From the NCBI RefSeq assembly GCF_002939185.1, contig NZ_POVL01000026.1:1-64000 (forward strand): a stretch of 64,000 bases of DNA, written 5' to 3'. Both the position numbers and the translations under genes were made by a program. Positions within the stretch are counted from its first letter, which is position 1. The number at the start of each line of letters is the position of its first letter. The stretch comes from Enterobacter sichuanensis (lineage in GTDB: Bacteria > Pseudomonadota > Gammaproteobacteria > Enterobacterales > Enterobacteriaceae). Shown one piece after another: positions 25,579-35,402 of the stretch. The notes beneath the pieces are model-generated. The model saw only the letters and a program-made list of their open reading frames with translations. It was not told the origin of the DNA and searched no databases.

Positions 25579-26688
25579 CTATTTGAAGTCGACCGCCATT
25601 TGTTCCGGTATGCTCAGCCCCCGGGTGGTTTGCACGCAGCGGGCGATATAATCCGTAAACCGGGGTGGCTTCGGCATCCCCATGCTCAGCAGCTTGTCGT
25701 TGCTAAAGCGCACGTTAAGCGTGGCGAACGCACCGTATAACCGCATGGCTTTAAGCATCAGACGTTCATTGCACGGGCCAAAAATGTCCTTCAGCTCGCG
25801 GCGCATTCTGACCAGCGTTTCGTAGCTGACCTGCGCATATTTATCACCCACGGGGGCTTTCTCCAGCGCCTGCGCCATCGCATTATCAATATCGGCAAAG
25901 CGAACGCTGTTCTCTTCACCCGCCGAAATATGCACCACTTCCCCCGGACGAGCATTGCTGTGAAGCAGCATCAACAGCGCATCCGCACAGTAGTCCACCG
26001 GAACAACGTCGATCCGGTCTTCCATTGAGCACATAAACTTCTGCAGCATCAGACCCATGCTAAAGACCCAGAAAATGCTGCTCGATGGCGTGCAGCCGTG
26101 GCGGGTATGGCCGACAACGATGGACGGACGGGCAATCAGCAGCGGCAGGTCTGGACACGCCTGGCGCATCAGCTGTTCGATGGTTGACTTCGACCAGGTG
26201 TATTCCACCAGGTGTTCAGCATTCTCTCTGAATTCAGCGCTTTCGGCGACCAGGGAATCCTGTTCTGGCGTGCATGACATAGCCGTGCCGACGTGGAGGA
26301 AACGCTGTAGCGTTGAAACCTGCTCCATGCGGCGCGCCAGCGCCAGAGTACCTTCTACGTTGACCTTCCAGATCAGCGGGTTATTTCCGAATGAGGCAAC
26401 GGCCGCACAGTTAACGACATGTGTGACCTGATCCAGACGCGGATCGTTCAGGAAGGCTTCCGGCTGGCTGAGATCGCCAATAAGGATATTCTCCACACTC
26501 AGGGAGGCCAGTTTGTCCTCAGGAACGTTAAACTTGCGCATGTTCTCCAGCACCCGCTCCAGCCCGCTCTGCGCATCGCCGGCTCGCGCGAGCAAAAGGA
26601 GTTTTACAGCTTGATCGCTGGCCAGAACTTTCTCCAGTACTGCACCACCCAGAAACCCCGTCACGCCTGTAATCATTAACATCTTCAT
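25579..26688 (-). CDS. SDR-family oxidoreductase, thioester-reductase-like
   Basis: A 369-residue extended short-chain dehydrogenase. The NAD(P)-binding glycine motif TGVTGFLGGAV is at residues 7-17. The active-site pair is Y163 and K167 in EYTWSKS. The middle (HVVNCAAVASFGNN, VNVEGTLALARRM, FLHVGTAMSC) resembles the reductase domains that release thioester- or CoA-bound acyl chains (NAD_binding_4 type). No carrier, adenylation or acyl-CoA gene is adjacent, so its substrate is unknown. It is not part of the K-12 eno neighbourhood. Convergent with eno and apparently transcribed alone. Confidence 0.8.
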   Translation of the reverse strand: MKMLMITGVTGFLGGAVLEKVLASDQAVKLLLLARAGDAQSGLERVLENMRKFNVPEDKLASLSVENILIGDLSQPEAFLNDPRLDQVTHVVNCAAVASFGNNPLIWKVNVEGTLALARRMEQVSTLQRFLHVGTAMSCTPEQDSLVAESAEFRENAEHLVEYTWSKSTIEQLMRQACPDLPLLIARPSIVVGHTRHGCTPSSSIFWVFSMGLMLQKFMCSMEDRIDVVPVDYCADALLMLLHSNARPGEVVHISAGEENSVRFADIDNAMAQALEKAPVGDKYAQVSYETLVRMRRELKDIFGPCNERLMLKAMRLYGAFATLNVRFSNDKLLSMGMPKPPRFTDYIARCVQTTRGLSIPEQMAVDFK

Positions 26689-27013
26689 TAATACCGTCTC
26701 ATTATGATTGATGAGGCGGATTGTAGGCGTGCAAAAGTAAACGGCATTTAAATAATAAAACGCCGAAACCGACGGCCTCTTAAGCTTATTTTAAGGAAAG
26801 GAAATCAGGTGGAGATATTGGACATTGCAGGTGGGGCAAAAATTCAATTTATTAATTATTATATTTTAATTGTTTGATTTTAAAGTATTTTGAATGGTTT
26901 TGTTAGCGTGTTAAGCATAATTCAAAATGTAATTAATAAAATACTTTGTTACACCAAACATTTACCGGATAAATCATTTAAATAGAGCTTAACGCAAATC
27001 AGATGATATTAAC
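26689..27013. other. AT-rich intergenic region, no gene seen
   Basis: This stretch holds the upstream region of the SDR gene (minus strand) and the 3' flank of the RpiR gene. It is markedly AT-rich compared with its flanks, with runs such as TTAATTATTATATTTTAATTG. I saw no gene and no clear RNA structure. The composition fits DNA silenced by H-NS or a scar of past insertion, which is inference. Confidence 0.5.
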
Positions 27014-27038
27014 CGCAGGCTATTTTATTTAGCCTGCG
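27014..27038 (-). terminator. Hairpin after the RpiR-type regulator gene
   Basis: CGCAGGCTA pairs with TAGCCTGCG over a seven-base loop, 9 bp beyond the stop codon at 27047. The following tract on the minus strand is only moderately T-rich. Confidence 0.6.
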
Positions 27039-27046
27039 AAGGGTTT

Positions 27047-27871
27047 TCAGAGTAACAGAGGAAGCGTGGCGCTGGCGGTTTGCTGGCTAACGTCCCCGTA
27101 ATGACCGTCCAGCGCAATCATGGATGTGGTCAGCAGCTCAACCAGCAGCATAACCCCAACCTTAGCATTGAGCGCGCCTGCGCTCAGTGGTCCCTCCGGT
27201 TTGGCGGCTACCAGCTGCATATCGCTCAGTGATGCCAGCGGGCTACGTGGCGTATTGCTGAGCGCCAGCACCGTAACGCCGCGCTTGCGGGCCAGTTTCA
27301 CCACGTGAAGCAAATCCCGCGTTGAACCGGAGCTTGAGATGGCCACCACCAGGGTCTCTTTTGAAAGCGTGGTCGCATTCATGGCCGCGCGGTGCATATC
27401 GCTAAACAGCTGCGCCGGTTTGCCCAGCCGCAGCAGCTTATAGTGCAGATACTCCCCGAGTATGGCGCTGGCCGCAACGCCGTAAATCTGCACGGACTGT
27501 GCCTGATGCAGCGCCAGCGCGGCCTTTTCCAGCAGCGCGCGGTCGAGGAGTCGGGCGGTATCCTGCAAAGCCTGCACCGATTCCTCCACGACGTTATCAA
27601 TTTCGTCCCCGGCCTGACGCGCGGGCTGGCCCTGCTGAATATCCAGCGCAAGCGCCATCTTAAATTCGTTATAGCCCTTGCAGCCCAGCGTGCGGCAAAG
27701 ACGCGTGACGCTGGCCTCGCTGGTATGGCTTTCGCGGGCCAGCTCGGTGATCGTCAGGTAGAGCACCCGGGCTGGATCGCTGAGGACAAACTCACCGAGT
27801 TTCTGTTGTGTTGGGCTGTACCCGGAAGCCTCCTGGCGGAGCTTCAGCAGCAGGTTTTCATGATCCGACAT
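27047..27871 (-). CDS. MurR/RpiR-family transcriptional regulator
   Basis: A 274-residue sugar-phosphate regulator. The N-terminal helix-turn-helix (about 20-75, with LARESHTSEASVTRLCRTLG) is followed by a SIS domain (about 110-260) with the AISSSGSTRDL phosphosugar loop. It is divergent from a PTS EIIBC-nanE operon, so it probably controls that operon in response to an amino-sugar phosphate such as ManNAc-6-P or GlcNAc-6-P. The ligand is inferred from the neighbours. It is not the sialate regulator NanR, which belongs to the GntR family. Confidence 0.88.
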   Translation of the reverse strand: MSDHENLLLKLRQEASGYSPTQQKLGEFVLSDPARVLYLTITELARESHTSEASVTRLCRTLGCKGYNEFKMALALDIQQGQPARQAGDEIDNVVEESVQALQDTARLLDRALLEKAALALHQAQSVQIYGVAASAILGEYLHYKLLRLGKPAQLFSDMHRAAMNATTLSKETLVVAISSSGSTRDLLHVVKLARKRGVTVLALSNTPRSPLASLSDMQLVAAKPEGPLSAGALNAKVGVMLLVELLTTSMIALDGHYGDVSQQTASATLPLLL

Positions 27872-27973
27872 GCCACGTCCTTAATGCGTTTCTCTGCGCC
27901 TAGTGTGGCGGAAAGCGGGGGAAAGATGCCAGTCATTTCGAAAAAGTATGATCGGGCTCCTGGTTTATGATGA

Positions 27974-28015
27974 TAATTTTCACTATTAAATATTAATATG
28001 GTAAAAATTTTCATC
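27974..28015. promoter_or_regulatory. Candidate RpiR operator in the divergent promoter region
   Basis: Two copies of an AATTTTCA half-site (ending near 27982 and 28012) lie in the 165-bp gap between the regulator and the PTS gene, separated by an AT-rich TTAAATATTAATA block that can supply a -10 element. Position and repetition suggest an operator. No direct evidence of binding. Confidence 0.4.
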
Positions 28016-28036
28016 TATAAAAAGGGGGATGAAAAA

Positions 28037-29596
28037 ATGATGCAAATGTTCAGTGGGGCTTCTTCGGGCGGATGGTTTGAAAAAGCGCAGCGCTTTGGCA
28101 AATCCTTCATGTTGCCCATCGCCGTGTTGCCTGCGGCGGGTCTGCTGCTGGGAATAGGCGGCGCGCTATCGAATCCTAATACGCTGACGGCTTATCCGTT
28201 TTTAGATATGGGCTGGCTACAGGCGATTTTCACCATCATGAGCAGCGCAGGTTCAATCGTCTTTGCGAACCTCCCGGTGCTGTTTGCCGTTGGGGTGGCC
28301 GTCGGGCTGGCCAAAAGTGATAAGGGTACGGCTGGGCTGGCGGCGTTACTCGCATTTCTGGTGATGAATGCCACCATCAACGCGCTGCTGATCCTCACCG
28401 GCAAGCTGGCGCACGAGAACCCGGGAGCCGTGGGACAGGGCATGACGCTGGGCATTCAGACGCTGGAAACCGGCGTGTTTGGCGGCGTGGTGATTGGCCT
28501 GGTAACCTGCGCGCTTCATCATCGGTTTAATAAAATTGCGCTTCCGCAGTTTCTCGGGTTCTTTGGTGGCTCACGTTTTGTTCCCATTATCAGCTCCCTG
28601 GCGGCGATCCTCGTCGGGGCTGCAATGACCGTGGTCTGGCCGCATTTTCAGAAACTGATTTTTGGTCTGGGCGGGCTGGTGGATGCCACCGGTTATCTGG
28701 GGACGCTGCTGTACGGCTTTATTCTACGCATGCTGGGCCCGTTTGGGCTGCACCACATCTTCTATCTGCCGTTCTGGACCACCGCGCTCGGCGGCAGTGA
28801 GATGGTCAACGGTCACCTTGTTGAAGGCACACAGCGAATTTTCTTCGCCCAGCTGGCCGACCCTGCGACGCGTCAGTTCTATGAAGGTACGTCACGCTTC
28901 ATGTCCGGGCGCTTTATTACGATGATGTTTGGCCTGCTCGGAGCATGTCTGGCGATGTACCACACGGCAAAACCCGAGAATAAAAAACGCGTTGCCGGGC
29001 TGTTACTTTCAGCGGCGTTGACCTCGTTCCTGACCGGGATCACCGAGCCCATCGAGTTCTCCTTCCTGTTTATCGCACCGGTGCTGTACGTCATCCATGC
29101 GCTGTTTGACGGGCTGGCATTCATGCTGGCGCACATGCTGCATATCACCATCGGGCAAACCTTCTCCGGCGGTTTTATCGACTTCGTGCTGTTCGGCATT
29201 TTGCAGGGGGAGGCCAAAACCCACTGGATGTTCGTTCCGCTGGTCGGCGTGCCGTGGTTCTTCCTCTACTACTTCACGTTCCGCTACCTGATTAACCGCT
29301 TTGATTTTGCCACGCCGGGCCGTGAAAAGGAGACGATGTCTGACGAGGTGACTCTCCCGCAAAGCGATCGCGCCGCGGCGGTGATTGCCGGATTAGGCGG
29401 AAAAGACAATCTGGAAGAGGTGGACTGCTGTGCCACGCGTCTTCGCGTCACGGTAAAAGACGGCAGCAAAGTGAATGACACGGCGCTGAAAGCCACCGGC
29501 GCGCGCGGCGTTATCGTGCGCGGAAACGGTGTTCAGGTCATCTATGGCCCGCACGTCACGATTATCAAAAACGAAGTGGAAGAGATCTTATCGTAA
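28037..29596 (+). CDS. PTS transporter subunit EIIBC, predicted N-acetylmannosamine type
   Basis: A glucose/N-acetylglucosamine-family PTS permease with EIIC (about 1-400, with about ten membrane segments and the GITEPIEFSFLF signature) followed by EIIB (about 440-519). The EIIB phosphorylation site is C465 in DCCATRLRV. The ATG at 28037 follows a GGGGG ribosome site and gives 519 residues. An upstream start at 27998 is unlikely. There is no EIIA domain or EIIA gene nearby, so it probably uses the glucose EIIA (Crr). Overlap by one base with nanE, which converts ManNAc-6-P to GlcNAc-6-P, suggests the substrate is ManNAc. Confidence 0.88.
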   Translation: MMQMFSGASSGGWFEKAQRFGKSFMLPIAVLPAAGLLLGIGGALSNPNTLTAYPFLDMGWLQAIFTIMSSAGSIVFANLPVLFAVGVAVGLAKSDKGTAGLAALLAFLVMNATINALLILTGKLAHENPGAVGQGMTLGIQTLETGVFGGVVIGLVTCALHHRFNKIALPQFLGFFGGSRFVPIISSLAAILVGAAMTVVWPHFQKLIFGLGGLVDATGYLGTLLYGFILRMLGPFGLHHIFYLPFWTTALGGSEMVNGHLVEGTQRIFFAQLADPATRQFYEGTSRFMSGRFITMMFGLLGACLAMYHTAKPENKKRVAGLLLSAALTSFLTGITEPIEFSFLFIAPVLYVIHALFDGLAFMLAHMLHITIGQTFSGGFIDFVLFGILQGEAKTHWMFVPLVGVPWFFLYYFTFRYLINRFDFATPGREKETMSDEVTLPQSDRAAAVIAGLGGKDNLEEVDCCATRLRVTVKDGSKVNDTALKATGARGVIVRGNGVQVIYGPHVTIIKNEVEEILS

Positions 29597-30303
29597 TGAA
29601 AACTGTACTGGATACCCTGAAGGGAAAACTGGTCGTCTCCTGTCAGGCGCTGGAAAACGAACCCCTGCATAGCCCGTTTATTATGTCGCGAATGGCGCTG
29701 GCAGCGGCGCAGGGCGGAGCCGCCGCCATACGCGCCAACAGCGTAGTGGATATCGTGGCCATTAAACAGCAGGTGTCGTTGCCGGTTATCGGCATCATTA
29801 AGCGGGATTATGCCAACAGCGAGGTGTTTATCACCGCGACGATGACAGAGGTGGATGAGCTTATGACCGTCTCTCCGGAGATCATCGCGCTTGATGCGAC
29901 GGCGCGGGCACGCCCCGGCGGTGAATCGCTGGAAGCCCTGGTCACGCGTATCCGCGCACGCTACCCCACGGTATTGCTGATGGCGGATATTTCCTCAACA
30001 GCGGAAGCCGTAACGGCGCAGGCGTTAGGTTTTGATTGCGTCGGCACCACGCTTTATGGCTATACGGCGGACACCGCGGGCCATGCTCTGCCGGAAAATG
30101 ACTGTGCGTTCCTCAAGGCGGTGCTGGCGGCCGTCACGATTCCCGTGGTGGCTGAAGGCAACGTGGATACGCCCGAGCGTGCGGCCAGGTGTCTGGCGCT
30201 GGGCGCGCATACGGTTGTTGTCGGCGGCGCGATCACCCGTCCACAGCAAATTACCGAACGGTTTATGGCGGCGATTGACGCGCAAAGCACCGATGGAGCA
30301 TGA
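29596..30303 (+). CDS. nanE: N-acetylmannosamine-6-phosphate 2-epimerase NanE
   Basis: NanE epimerises ManNAc-6-P to GlcNAc-6-P, linking sialic acid and ManNAc use to the Nag pathway. A 235-residue TIM barrel with the IIKRDY motif (catalytic lysine) and the phosphate-binding EGNVDTPERAARCLALGAHT region (shown in part) with VVGGAITRP near the C-terminus. It is cotranslated with the PTS gene and is not beside nanA, nanT or nanK here, so the local pathway starts from PTS-imported ManNAc rather than from sialic acid. Confidence 0.92.
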   Translation: MKTVLDTLKGKLVVSCQALENEPLHSPFIMSRMALAAAQGGAAAIRANSVVDIVAIKQQVSLPVIGIIKRDYANSEVFITATMTEVDELMTVSPEIIALDATARARPGGESLEALVTRIRARYPTVLLMADISSTAEAVTAQALGFDCVGTTLYGYTADTAGHALPENDCAFLKAVLAAVTIPVVAEGNVDTPERAARCLALGAHTVVVGGAITRPQQITERFMAAIDAQSTDGA

Positions 30304-30357
30304 CCATCCGGCGGGGATCTGCGATACTTATCGTTTATCCCCTTTACTGAGATGACT

Positions 30358-31029
30358 ATGCAGTACCCGATTAACGAGATGTTCCAGACCCTGCAAGGCG
30401 AGGGTTACTTTACCGGCGTTCCCGCTATCTTTATCCGTTTACAGGGATGCCCGGTTGGCTGTGCCTGGTGTGATACCAAACATACGTGGGATAAGCTCGC
30501 AGATCGGGAAGTGTCGCTGTTTAGCATTCTGGCGAAAACCAAAGAGAGCGATAAGTGGGGCGCGGGCAGTTCAGAAGATCTGCTGGCCATCATTGGTCGT
30601 CAGGGCTGGACGGCGCGCCATGTGGTGATCACCGGCGGCGAACCCTGCATTCACGATCTGACCCCGCTGACCGAGCTGCTCGAAAAGAACGGCTACAGCT
30701 GTCAGATTGAAACCAGCGGCACCCATGAAGTGCGTTGCTCGCATACCACCTGGGTGACGGTATCGCCGAAAGTGAATATGCGCGGCGGATACGATGTGCT
30801 GTCTCAGGCGCTGGAGCGCGCGGATGAGATTAAGCATCCGGTGGGACGCGTGCGTGATATCGAAGCGCTGGATGAACTGCTGGCGACGCTGACGGACGAA
30901 AAGCAGCGGGTGATCGCCCTGCAGCCTATCAGCCAGAAAGAGGACGCGACGCGCCTGTGCATTGAAACCTGCATTGCGCGCAACTGGCGCCTGTCGATGC
31001 AGACGCACAAATATCTGAATATCGCATGA
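30358..31029 (+). CDS. queE: 7-carboxy-7-deazaguanine synthase QueE
   Basis: QueE is a radical SAM enzyme that turns 6-carboxy-tetrahydropterin into 7-carboxy-7-deazaguanine for queuosine. The ATG at 30358 gives 223 residues starting MQYPINEMFQTLQGEG, as in E. coli. An ATG two codons earlier is the alternative. The cluster motif CPVGCAWC holds the three iron-sulfur cysteines, and GGEPCIHDL is the SAM-binding motif. It converges with queD, the previous enzyme in the pathway, across a BIME. Confidence 0.95.
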   Translation: MQYPINEMFQTLQGEGYFTGVPAIFIRLQGCPVGCAWCDTKHTWDKLADREVSLFSILAKTKESDKWGAGSSEDLLAIIGRQGWTARHVVITGGEPCIHDLTPLTELLEKNGYSCQIETSGTHEVRCSHTTWVTVSPKVNMRGGYDVLSQALERADEIKHPVGRVRDIEALDELLATLTDEKQRVIALQPISQKEDATRLCIETCIARNWRLSMQTHKYLNIA

Positions 31030-31033
31030 AAAA

Positions 31034-31114
31034 AAGCCCGGTGGCGCTAGCGCTTACCGGGCCTGCGGTTCGAGGCGTTTGTAGGTCGGGTAAGGCGAAG
31101 CCGCCACCCGGCAA
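31034..31114. repeat. REP pair (BIME) between convergent queE and queD
   Basis: AGCCCGGTGGCGC...GCGCTTACCGGGC and GTCGGGTAAGGC...GCCGCCACCCGGC are two REP hairpins in inverted orientation. An A-run before and hairpins on both sides make it a likely shared 3' end for both genes. Confidence 0.85.
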
Positions 31115-31117
31115 GCA

Positions 31118-31480
31118 TCACTCGCCGCGATACACGCAGCCTGCCGTACAGGTCTCTTTGATCATCACCGCGCTCAGCAGCGGAACCAGCGGTTTCATCT
31201 GATCCCAAATCCATTTCGCCAGCACTTCGCTGGTCGGGTTTTCAAGACCCGGGATATCGTTCAGGTAGTAGTGATCCAGACGATCGTAAGTCGGTTTGAA
31301 TGCAGCCTTCAGCTCGGCAAAATCCATGATCCAACCGGTATGCGGATCAACTTCACCGGTGATCTCAAGACGCACCATAAACGAATGCCCGTGCAGTCGG
31401 CCGCATTTGTGTCCTGCAGGAACATGCGGAAGGTGGTGGGCAGCTTCGAAGGTGAAATCTTTAAACAGTGTGGTGGACAT
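31118..31480 (-). CDS. queD: 6-carboxy-5,6,7,8-tetrahydropterin synthase QueD
   Basis: QueD makes 6-carboxy-tetrahydropterin from dihydroneopterin triphosphate, an early step of queuosine synthesis. The 120 residues are of the PTPS fold. Zinc ligands lie in [11 protein letters not shown] and LHGHSF, and the catalytic cysteine in [10 protein letters not shown]. The glutamate in the C-terminal [11 protein letters not shown] segment anchors the pterin. Transcribed toward queE and divergent from cysJ. Confidence 0.95.
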   Translation of the reverse strand: MSTTLFKDFTFEAAHHLPHVPAGHKCGRLHGHSFMVRLEITGEVDPHTGWIMDFAELKAAFKPTYDRLDHYYLNDIPGLENPTSEVLAKWIWDQMKPLVPLLSAVMIKETCTAGCVYRGE

Positions 31481-31785
31481 GATCGCTCTCAGTAATGCGG
31501 AAAAAACCGCCGCATAGTACCGGAAAGCACAATTTTTCGCATTAACTAAAACGGCTCTGAAGCCTGAGCTTGCATTAACAGCGGTTTTATATGGTTTTTA
31601 TTTAACAATTTCAAAAAGTTACTTAATCGGTTTTATCGCTAAGAATGATAACTAAAACAGGTTAGTCCATTTGGTTATTTATTATTTCCATCCCTTCTTT
31701 AATTGTTATTATCCTCGCCGTTAACCTTATCTCTAGTTTGGTCTTTTTGCATAAATTCCGCTTTGCTACTGGAACATAACGACGC
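31481..31785. other. Divergent queD-cysJ promoter region
   Basis: 305 bp with an AT-rich core (31560-31740) between the two divergent genes. In E. coli the cysJIH promoter needs CysB bound to AT-rich imperfect repeats just upstream. Sequences such as GCTAAGAATGATAACTAAAA fit that style, but I cannot assign exact CysB sites or a -10 by eye. No gene seen. Confidence 0.5.
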
Positions 31786-33591
31786 ATGACAACACAGGCC
31801 CCACCTTCAAATTTGCTTCCCCTGAACCCGGAGCAACTGGCGCGTCTTCAGGCTGCCACCTCTGACTTTTCTCCCACTCAGCTTGCCTGGGTCTCCGGTT
31901 ATTTCTGGGGAATGCTCAATCAGCAGCCTGGCGCTGTGGCGGGGGCACCGGCAACGGCCGTTGAAATTCCGGCCATTACCCTGATTTCCGCTTCGCAAAC
32001 AGGCAATGCCCGCCGCGTGGCTGAAGCACTGCGTGACGACCTGCTGGCCGCCAAACTGAACGTGAACCTGGTCAACGCCGGGGATTATAAATTTAAGCAA
32101 ATCGCGTCGGAAAAACTGCTGGTGGTTGTCGCCTCTACCCAGGGTGAAGGTGAACCCGCTGAAGAAGCGGTGGCGCTGCATAAGTTCCTGTTCTCGAAAA
32201 AAGCTCCAAAACTGGATGGCACGGCGTTTGCCGTATTTGGCCTGGGCGATACCTCCTATGAATTCTTCTGCCAGTCCGGGAAAGATTTCGACAGTAAGCT
32301 GGCGGAGCTCGGCGCGGAGCGCCTGCTGGACCGCGTTGACGCAGATGTCGAATACCAGACCGCCGCAGCGGAATGGCGTGCCCGTATCGTTGAGGTGCTG
32401 AAAGCCCGCGTGCCAAAAGCGACGTCGGCGCAGGCGGCGTTCGCCGCGACGGGGGCGGTCAACGACATCCACACCAGTCCCTACACCAAAGAGGCGCCGC
32501 TGACCGCGAGCCTGTCGGTGAACCAGAAAATTACCGGCCGCGATTCTGAAAAAGACGTGCGCCATATCGAAATCGATCTCGGTGACTCTGGCCTGCGCTA
32601 CCAGCCTGGCGATGCGCTGGGGGTCTGGTATCAGAACGATCCGGCGCTGGTGAAAGAGCTGGTTGAGCTGCTGTGGCTGAAAGGCGACGAGCCGGTCACT
32701 GTGGAAGGCAAAACGCTGCCTCTCTCTGAAGCATTGCAGTGGCATTTCGAGCTGACGGTCAACACGCCGAACATCGTCGAAAATTACGCCACCTTAACCC
32801 GCAGCGAATCCCTGCTGCCGCTGGTGGGTGACAAAGCGAAGCTGCAGCATTACGCGGCGACGACGCCGATTGTCGATATGGTGCGTTTCTCTCCGGCGCA
32901 GCTGGATGCCGGTGCGCTGGTCGGCCTGCTGCGTCCGCTGACCCCACGCCTGTACTCCATTGCCTCGTCTCAGGCCGAGGTGGAGAGCGAAGTGCATATC
33001 ACCGTGGGCGTAGTGCGCTATGACATCGAAGGCCGCGCCCGTACGGGTGGAGCATCGGGCTTCCTGGCTGACCGCGTAGAAGAAGAGGGCGAAGTGCGCG
33101 TCTTTATCGAGCACAACGACAACTTCCGCCTGCCGGCGAACCCGGAAACGCCGGTCATCATGATTGGCCCGGGCACCGGTATCGCACCGTTCCGCGCCTT
33201 TATGCAGCAGCGTGCGGCAGACGGTGCGCCGGGTAAAAACTGGCTGTTCTTCGGGAACCCGCACTTTACGGAAGATTTCCTCTACCAGGTGGAGTGGCAG
33301 CGCTATGTCAAAGAAGGCGTACTGACCCGCATCGATCTGGCCTGGTCTCGCGATCAGAAAGAAAAAGTATACGTACAAGATAAACTGCGCGAACAGGGCG
33401 CAGAGCTGTGGCGCTGGATCAATGATGGTGCCCACATTTATGTCTGCGGCGATGCCAATCGCATGGCGAAAGACGTTGAGCAGACATTGCTGGAAGTGAT
33501 TGCCGAATTCGGCGGTATGGATGCCGAAGCGGCGGATGAATTTTTAAGTGAGCTGCGCGTTGAGCGCCGTTATCAGCGAGATGTCTACTAA
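31786..33591 (+). CDS. cysJ: Sulfite reductase (NADPH) flavoprotein CysJ
   Basis: CysJ passes electrons from NADPH through FAD and FMN to CysI. The 601 residues (E. coli 599) have an N-terminal helix bundle, an FMN flavodoxin domain (about 65-205, with [16 protein letters not shown] and [12 protein letters not shown]), and a C-terminal FNR-like part with RLYSIASS for [19 protein letters not shown] for NADPH and the terminal DVY. TAATG overlap with cysI couples translation. Expected to be under CysB control. Confidence 0.97.
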   Translation: MTTQAPPSNLLPLNPEQLARLQAATSDFSPTQLAWVSGYFWGMLNQQPGAVAGAPATAVEIPAITLISASQTGNARRVAEALRDDLLAAKLNVNLVNAGDYKFKQIASEKLLVVVASTQGEGEPAEEAVALHKFLFSKKAPKLDGTAFAVFGLGDTSYEFFCQSGKDFDSKLAELGAERLLDRVDADVEYQTAAAEWRARIVEVLKARVPKATSAQAAFAATGAVNDIHTSPYTKEAPLTASLSVNQKITGRDSEKDVRHIEIDLGDSGLRYQPGDALGVWYQNDPALVKELVELLWLKGDEPVTVEGKTLPLSEALQWHFELTVNTPNIVENYATLTRSESLLPLVGDKAKLQHYAATTPIVDMVRFSPAQLDAGALVGLLRPLTPRLYSIASSQAEVESEVHITVGVVRYDIEGRARTGGASGFLADRVEEEGEVRVFIEHNDNFRLPANPETPVIMIGPGTGIAPFRAFMQQRAADGAPGKNWLFFGNPHFTEDFLYQVEWQRYVKEGVLTRIDLAWSRDQKEKVYVQDKLREQGAELWRWINDGAHIYVCGDANRMAKDVEQTLLEVIAEFGGMDAEAADEFLSELRVERRYQRDVY

Positions 33592-35303
33592 TGAGCGAAA
33601 AACATCCAGGGCCACTGGTGGTCGAAGGTAAACTGACAGACGCCGAACGCATGAAGCTGGAAAGCAACTACCTGCGCGGCACCATTGCTGAAGATCTGAA
33701 TGACGGTCTCACCGGCGGTTTCAAAGGCGACAACTTCCTGCTGATCCGTTTCCACGGCATGTACCAGCAGGATGACCGTGATATTCGTGCCGAGCGCGCG
33801 GAACAGAAGCTGGAGCCGCGTCATGCGATGCTGCTGCGCTGCCGTCTGCCGGGTGGGGTAATCACCACCAAACAGTGGCAGGCCATCGACAAGTTTGCCG
33901 GTGAAAACACGATCTACGGCAGCATCCGTCTGACCAACCGTCAGACCTTCCAGTTCCACGGCATTCTGAAGAAGAACGTGAAGCCGGTGCACCAGATGCT
34001 GCACTCCGTCGGGCTGGACGCGCTGGCGACCGCTAACGACATGAACCGTAACGTGCTCTGCACCTCTAACCCGTATGAGTCCGAGCTGCATGCTGAAGCG
34101 TACGAGTGGGCGAAGAAGATCTCTGAGCATCTGCTGCCGCGTACCCGCGCGTATGCAGAGATCTGGCTCGATCAGGAAAAAGTCGCGACCACGGACGAAG
34201 AGCCGATCCTCGGTCAGACCTACCTGCCGCGTAAGTTCAAAACCACGGTAGTGATCCCGCCGCAGAACGATATTGATCTGCACGCCAACGACATGAACTT
34301 CGTGGCGATTGCCGAAAACGGCAAGCTGGTGGGCTTTAACCTGCTGGTGGGTGGCGGTCTGTCCATCGAACACGGTAACAAGAAAACCTACGCCCGCACT
34401 GCGAGCGAGTTCGGCTTCCTGCCGCTCGAGCATACGCTGGCTGTTGCAGAAGCGGTGGTTACGACTCAGCGCGACTGGGGTAACCGTACCGACCGTAAAA
34501 ACGCGAAAACCAAATACACCCTGGAGCGTGTGGGCGTGGAGACGTTCAAAGCGGAAGTGGAGCGTCGTGCGGGCATCAAATTTGAGCCGATTCGCCCTTA
34601 CGAATTCACCAGCCGCGGCGATCGTATTGGCTGGGTTAAAGGCATCGACAATAAATGGCATCTGACGCTGTTTATCGAAAACGGCCGTATCCTGGACTAT
34701 CCAGGGCGTCCGCTGAAAACCGGTCTGCTGGAAATCGCGAAGATCCATAAAGGTGAGTTCCGCATTACGGCTAACCAGAACCTGATCATTGCCGGCGTGC
34801 CGGAAAGCCAGAAAGCGAAGATCGAGAAGCTGGCGCGCGAACACGCCTTGATGGATGCGGTGAAGCCGCAGCGTGAAAACTCGATGGCCTGCGTGTCATT
34901 CCCGACCTGCCCGCTGGCGATGGCCGAAGCGGAGCGTTTCCTGCCGTCCTTCACTGACAAAGTGGAAGCGATTCTGGAAAAACACGGCATTCCGGACGAG
35001 CATATTGTTATGCGCGTCACCGGCTGCCCGAACGGCTGCGGTCGCGCGATGCTCGCCGAGCTGGGCCTGGTGGGGAAAGCGCCGGGGCGCTACAACCTGC
35101 ACCTGGGCGGTAACCGTATCGGCACGCGTATTCCGCGTATGTTCCGCGAGAACATCACCGAGCCGGAAATTCTTGATTCCATCGACGAGCTTGTCGGGCG
35201 CTGGGCGAAAGAGCGCGAAGCGGGTGAAGGCTTCGGCGACTTTACGGTGCGTGCGGGCATCATTCGCCCGGTGCTCGATCCCGCCAGGGATTTCTGGGAG
35301 TAA
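33591..35303 (+). CDS. cysI: Sulfite reductase hemoprotein beta-subunit CysI
   Basis: CysI reduces sulfite to sulfide with six electrons at a siroheme coupled to a 4Fe-4S cluster. The 570 residues match E. coli. Cluster and siroheme cysteines are visible in [14 protein letters not shown] and [11 protein letters not shown] near 430-485. The siroheme cofactor is made by CysG, for which a gene lies 2.2 kb downstream. A BIME separates it from cysH. Confidence 0.97.
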   Translation: MSEKHPGPLVVEGKLTDAERMKLESNYLRGTIAEDLNDGLTGGFKGDNFLLIRFHGMYQQDDRDIRAERAEQKLEPRHAMLLRCRLPGGVITTKQWQAIDKFAGENTIYGSIRLTNRQTFQFHGILKKNVKPVHQMLHSVGLDALATANDMNRNVLCTSNPYESELHAEAYEWAKKISEHLLPRTRAYAEIWLDQEKVATTDEEPILGQTYLPRKFKTTVVIPPQNDIDLHANDMNFVAIAENGKLVGFNLLVGGGLSIEHGNKKTYARTASEFGFLPLEHTLAVAEAVVTTQRDWGNRTDRKNAKTKYTLERVGVETFKAEVERRAGIKFEPIRPYEFTSRGDRIGWVKGIDNKWHLTLFIENGRILDYPGRPLKTGLLEIAKIHKGEFRITANQNLIIAGVPESQKAKIEKLAREHALMDAVKPQRENSMACVSFPTCPLAMAEAERFLPSFTDKVEAILEKHGIPDEHIVMRVTGCPNGCGRAMLAELGLVGKAPGRYNLHLGGNRIGTRIPRMFRENITEPEILDSIDELVGRWAKEREAGEGFGDFTVRAGIIRPVLDPARDFWE

Positions 35304-35311
35304 CCCATCCT

Positions 35312-35382
35312 TTGCCCGGTGGCGCTTTGCTTACCGGGCCTACGGGTTTTGTAGGCCGGGCAAACGCAGTGCCGCCCGGCAA
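35312..35382. repeat. REP pair (BIME) between cysI and cysH
   Basis: TGCCCGGTGGCGCTTTGC and AACGCAGTGCCGCCCGGCA are inverted REP units flanking GCCTACGGGTTTTGTAGGC. It lies inside the cysJIH operon, where it could protect the upstream cysJI message and lower cysH expression. Confidence 0.85.
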
Positions 35383-35402
35383 AACAGGCAAACGAGGTTC
35401 TT

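Noticed and set aside
33588-34844. Long antisense frames opposite cysI, and at 24342-25337 opposite eno and 52556-53584 opposite mutS
   Set aside because: All lie fully inside highly conserved genes on the other strand, with no ribosome site or domain support.
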